Below are positions 7,534-8,584 of a DNA stretch of 8,584 nt, in pieces. The notes under the pieces were generated by a model. It was not told the DNA's origin. It did not search any database and worked only from the letters and a program-made list of their open reading frames with translations. Position 1 is the stretch's first letter. Each line of letters begins with the position of its first letter. Origin of the DNA: an uncultured Rikenellaceae bacterium (GTDB lineage Bacteria; Bacteroidota; Bacteroidia; Bacteroidales; Rikenellaceae); assembly GCA_947037995.1 (NCBI GenBank), contig CAMQUV010000030.1, positions 1 to 8,584 on the forward strand, given 5' to 3'. The position numbers were made by a program, and so were the translations under genes.

Positions 7534-8325
7534 ATGAGAATAGCCATTTTTTATAGAACACTATCAGAGAATATCGCAACCGTCCTCAACCATATCCAAT
7601 CGCTCGAAATCCAAACCATAGTCAACCCAACTGGCAACTTCGAAGCAGATTTTGCTATTAGTTTCGGCGGCGACGGGACATTTCTCTGCTCCGCACGACA
7701 GGTTTTCAACCAAAATATACCAATCCTAGGCGTAAATTGTGGTAGACTTGGCTTTCTGGCCTCAACATCACTCGACAATGCAATCGATGCTATTAATAAT
7801 ATTATTAATCAAAACTATAAAATCACCGAACGCTCAGTTATCAAAGCCTCGGGCAATGCTCTGAAAGGCAGCAATATAGCGATAAACGAATTCTCTATCC
7901 AAAAACAAACTGGTGCGATGGTGAATATCGAGATTAGCATCAACCAAAACCCACCACACAGCTACTGGGCTGATGGCGTAATTATAGCAACTCCCACGGG
8001 CTCAACGGCCTACTCAATGAGTGTCGGAGGTGCAATACTGTCGCCCGAATGCCAATCTTTTATCATCTCACCGATAGCGCCTCACAACCTCAATGTTAGG
8101 CCACTTATAATAGGTCAGCAAGAGGTAATTCGAATCACAGCCTCCACTCGCGATAGCTCACCAATTAGACTAACCCTAGATAATCGCTACTTCGAAATCG
8201 AAAGTGGCACAACTTACACTGTCACGCAATGTCCCACAAAACTACGGCTAATCGAACTCCCCGGTGACTCGTTCTACCAAACTCTGCGTAATAAATTGTC
8301 GTGGGCAATAGACCCACGTAGCTAA
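7534..8325 (+). CDS. nadK: NAD kinase
   Basis: Phosphorylates NAD to NADP using ATP (or polyphosphate in some members); cytosolic. The protein has 263 aa from the ATG at 7534, somewhat shorter than the 290 or so of E. coli. The difference lies in the region before the first motif, which starts after only about 40 residues. Diagnostic motifs are in order: GGDGT at 45-49, GVNCGRLGFLA at 66-76, NE at 118-119, and DGVIIATPTGSTAYS at 147-161. The C-terminal block has SPIAPHNL and then the LRNKLSWAID ending typical of Bacteroidota enzymes. The longer open frame back to 7351 is rejected because it would run antisense through pdxJ. No Shine-Dalgarno is visible, only an A-rich leader. It is transcribed away from pdxJ and is followed 53 bases later by a terminator-like hairpin, so it is probably monocistronic. 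Confidence 0.96.
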   Translation: MRIAIFYRTLSENIATVLNHIQSLEIQTIVNPTGNFEADFAISFGGDGTFLCSARQVFNQNIPILGVNCGRLGFLASTSLDNAIDAINNIINQNYKITERSVIKASGNALKGSNIAINEFSIQKQTGAMVNIEISINQNPPHSYWADGVIIATPTGSTAYSMSVGGAILSPECQSFIISPIAPHNLNVRPLIIGQQEVIRITASTRDSSPIRLTLDNRYFEIESGTTYTVTQCPTKLRLIELPGDSFYQTLRNKLSWAIDPRS

Positions 8326-8367
8326 ACAACACCCTTTGCGGAGACTCGGCTGCAACGCCACTTGAAG

Positions 8368-8411
8368 ATTGCCTGTCGGGGTGTCAGAGACACCTTTTAA
8401 TTGCCTGTCGG
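8368..8411. repeat. 12-bp direct repeat flanking the nadK terminator hairpin
   Basis: ATTGCCTGTCGG occurs at 8368-8379 and again, identically, at 8400-8411 (32-base period). The terminator stem-loop and T-tract lie between the copies. Two copies with one short spacer are not enough for a CRISPR call. The repeat could be a small tandem duplication or part of an interspersed intergenic element. Confidence 0.6.
8379..8398 (+). terminator. Rho-independent terminator candidate after nadK
   Basis: A perfect 6-bp stem GGTGTC / GACACC (8380-8385 with 8389-8394) closes a three-base AGA loop and is followed directly by TTTT (8395-8398). A G-U pair at 8379/8395 could extend the stem. It lies 53 bases after the nadK stop and in the right orientation. 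The T-tract is short, so efficiency is uncertain. Confidence 0.6.
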
Positions 8412-8584
8412 CATACTGGTATAGACGAAGCTAAGGATATTGCAGACTATGCCCTGCGAGCCAAAGGTGCCAACGGCACTCGAGTTTCCCCCCTTGCGGA
8501 GGCGAGCAATACTAGATTGCACCTCCACAGGCTTTGACTCTTTAGTCGTTGTAATTTGGAAAGGCGCGAGCCTATCAGTAGCGG

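Larger units (their letters stand above)
8326..8584. other. Right-edge tail without a recognised gene; repeats and small hairpins
   Basis: No family is recognisable here. By hand count of 8341-8580 the G+C is about 52%, higher than the A/T-rich flanks. Contents: the terminator (8379-8398), the 12-bp direct repeat, a second short repeat TTGCGGAG (8336-8343 and 8494-8501), and hairpins at 8467-8479 (GTGCC-AAC-GGCAC), 8536-8547 (GACT-CTTT-AGTC) and 8562-8573 (AGGC-GCGA-GCCT, a GNRA-type loop). Open frames exist but lack proof. One on the minus strand enters from the right edge and stops at 8399-8397 (61 residues visible, ends SMPTGN). One on the plus strand runs 8322-8537 without any ATG. I do not call either a gene. 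It may be an interspersed repeat or a structured leader/RNA of a feature beyond the edge. Confidence 0.4.

Noticed and set aside
8368..8411. CRISPR-like array
   Set aside because: Only two 12-base copies, one 20-base spacer that is itself a hairpin, and no cas genes.

Overview
The window looks like chromosomal core sequence from a member of the Bacteroidota, most likely Bacteroidales. I infer this from four things: PdxJ has the NINKIATLRN N-terminus instead of the proteobacterial NIDHIATLRN; start codons are preceded by A/T-rich leaders without Shine-Dalgarno motifs; two TAnnTTTG-type -7 boxes lie in the one divergent intergenic region; and a methyltransferase with a C-terminal THUMP-like domain is present. 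I cannot name a genus.

Layout. From 1 to 4070 (+) lies the end of a tripartite drug/metabolite efflux operon: an inner-membrane RND permease cut off by the left window edge, followed after 33 bases by a TolC-family outer-membrane channel. The periplasmic adaptor that completes such pumps is not in the window and would be expected upstream. From 7469 down to 4152 (-) lies a tightly packed three-gene operon, pdxJ - cca - methyltransferase. It covers vitamin B6 synthesis, tRNA 3'-end CCA addition/repair and a putative RNA methyltransferase. pdxJ and cca overlap by 8 bases, and cca overlaps the methyltransferase frame. The efflux and pdxJ operons converge at about 4071-4151, where I see no convincing terminator. 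nadK (NAD kinase, +) diverges from pdxJ at 7470-7533; the two promoters appear interleaved on one imperfect palindrome. After nadK comes a hairpin-plus-T terminator, then a G+C-richer tail to the right edge with short repeats, small hairpins and uninterpreted open frames.

Most of the window is housekeeping sequence and I do not see a new multi-gene system. The best anomalies are: (1) the methyltransferase has no ATG/GTG/TTG at its homologous N-terminus, and one base (5307) accounts both for that and for an apparent 8-residue tail on the CCA enzyme; (2) the palindromic interleaved pdxJ/nadK promoter; (3) the repeat-bearing tail after nadK.
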